Part shown: one piece after another, positions 63,117 through 64,000 of the stretch
How the letters are laid out: every line of letters starts with the position of its first letter
How positions within the stretch are numbered: position 1 is the stretch's first letter
Assembly (NCBI RefSeq): GCF_001427125.1
Contig: NZ_LMGK01000012.1
Location: forward strand, 427,430 to 491,429
Length of the DNA stretch: 64,000 nt
DNA from: Pseudomonas sp. Root562
Lineage (GTDB): Bacteria > Pseudomonadota > Gammaproteobacteria > Pseudomonadales > Pseudomonadaceae
Reading direction: 5' to 3'
Notes under the pieces: generated by a model
The model's input: only the letters and a program-made list of their open reading frames with translations
Told to the model about the DNA's origin: nothing
Database searches by the model: none
Program-made: the position numbers and the translations under genes

Positions 63117-63653
63117 ATGGCAGAACTGACCACGTTGGCCCGACCTTACGCTAAGGCGGCCTTCGAGCACGCTCAGGCCCACCAGCAACTGGCCAATTGG
63201 TCAGCCATGCTCGGCCTGGCTGCAGCGGTGTCGGAAGACGACACCATGCAGCGCGTGCTCAAGGCCCCGCGACTGACGAGCGCAGAAAAGGCCGCCACGT
63301 TCATTGACGTGTGCGGCGACAAGTTTGATGCCAAGGCACAGAACTTCATCCACGTCGTTGCCGAAAACGACCGTCTCCCGCTGTTGCCGGAGATCGCCGC
63401 TCTGTTCGACCTGTACAAGGCCGAACAAGAGAAATCGGTAGACGTTGAAGTGACCAGTGCTTTTGCATTGAACCAAGAACAGCAAGACAAACTCGCCAAG
63501 GTTCTCAGTGCACGACTCAACCGGGAAGTGCGCCTGCAAGTCGAGGAAGACAAATCCCTTATTGGGGGCGTTGTCATCCGCGCCGGCGACCTGGTTATCG
63601 ATGGCTCGATTCGCGGCAAAATCGCGAAACTTGCCGAAGCATTGAAATCTTGA
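63117..63653 (+). CDS. atpH: ATP synthase F1 subunit delta
   Basis: A 178-residue soluble stalk subunit joining b2 to the F1 head. It begins [20 protein letters not shown], the standard N terminus, and ends [30 protein letters not shown], the conserved C-terminal domain. AtpA starts 21 bases later. Confidence 0.97.
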   Translation: MAELTTLARPYAKAAFEHAQAHQQLANWSAMLGLAAAVSEDDTMQRVLKAPRLTSAEKAATFIDVCGDKFDAKAQNFIHVVAENDRLPLLPEIAALFDLYKAEQEKSVDVEVTSAFALNQEQQDKLAKVLSARLNREVRLQVEEDKSLIGGVVIRAGDLVIDGSIRGKIAKLAEALKS

Positions 63654-63674
63654 GTTTGAAGGGGCAGCAGAGCA

Positions 63675-64000
63675 ATGCAGCAACTCAATCCTTCCGAAAT
63701 AAGTGAAATTATCAAGGGCCGCATCGACAAGCTCGATGTGACCTCCCAAGCCCGTAACGAAGGCACTGTCGTCAGCGTATCTGACGGTATCGTGCGGATT
63801 CACGGTCTGGCCGACGTCATGTACGGCGAGATGATCGAGTTTCCGGGCGGCGTCTTCGGTATGGCACTCAACCTGGAGCAAGACTCCGTAGGTGCCGTCG
63901 TATTGGGCGCATACCAGTCTCTGGCTGAAGGCATGAGCGCCAAGTGCACTGGCCGCATCCTCGAAGTTCCGGTTGGTAAGGAACTGCTGGGTCGCGTTGT
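63675..64000 (+). CDS. atpA: ATP synthase F1 subunit alpha, N-terminal fragment
   Basis: The first 108 codons are present: [20 protein letters not shown], then the N-terminal beta-barrel ([46 protein letters not shown]). The window ends before the P-loop. AGGGGCAGCAG precedes the ATG. Confidence 0.97.
   Translation, partial: MQQLNPSEISEIIKGRIDKLDVTSQARNEGTVVSVSDGIVRIHGLADVMYGEMIEFPGGVFGMALNLEQDSVGAVVLGAYQSLAEGMSAKCTGRILEVPVGKELLGRV

Overview
The window is a stretch of Pseudomonas chromosome, most like the P. fluorescens group, spanning the replication origin. The support is the gene order rpmH-rnpA-yidD-yidC-mnmE-mnmG-rsmG-parA-parB-atpIBEFHA on one side and dnaA-dnaN-recF-gyrB on the other, proteins that read as close Pseudomonas orthologues (AlgB, KinB, GlyQ, GyrB, Def), a GC-rich base composition, and intergenic REP palindromes of Pseudomonas type. 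No rRNA, tRNA, CRISPR array, insertion sequence or prophage was seen.

Layout. 1-4.7 kb: end of an EAL-domain gene, the alginate two-component genes kinB and algB (minus strand), then a small plus-strand cluster (95-aa membrane protein, DUF1328 protein, Ivy-type lysozyme inhibitor) behind a good sigma-54-type promoter. 5.4-8.2 kb: a glutamate/aspartate symporter and a Gate-domain membrane protein. 8.3-11.8 kb: a four-gene Mla/MCE-type lipid transport operon with a STAS-permease fusion. 11.8-18.5 kb: a DUF5924/DUF2914 protein, an M16 peptidase, a Na/phosphate cotransporter, TerC and a CitMHS citrate transporter. 18.9-25.4 kb: small metabolic genes and a choline-sulfate module (LysR regulator, choline sulfatase, choline-binding protein, SulP transporter).

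25.4-42.6 kb is a conserved housekeeping block: aroE-hemF, quinone oxidoreductase, tsaC-dprA, LysM protein TsaP, def-fmt-rsmB-trkA, a TPR protein, a PilZ protein, an LpxL-family acyltransferase, tag, glyQ-glyS, gmhB and plsC. A divergent histidine kinase/response regulator pair (42.8-45.2 kb) lies between this block and gyrB. 45.2-51.5 kb holds gyrB-recF-dnaN-dnaA read leftward, with two parS sites inside recF. 51.5-52.0 kb is oriC. 52.0-64.0 kb is the rightward rpmH to atpA block, cut by the window end inside atpA.

The origin region works as a unit. DnaA binds the boxes between dnaA and rpmH. DnaN, RecF and GyrB serve the forks. ParA and ParB act on the parS sites in recF. The most interesting result is that the mnmE-mnmG intergenic region is a second origin-like region collinear with oriC: several DnaA boxes and two short non-box motifs sit at exactly the same relative distances in both. 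In addition, the exact DnaA box TTATCCACA occurs 26 times by eye between 20 and 60 kb and not at all in the first 20 kb, far above the roughly 0.5 expected by chance. Nine REP doublets of four sequence types occupy gaps between 6.7 and 36.6 kb, and none lies to the right of that.
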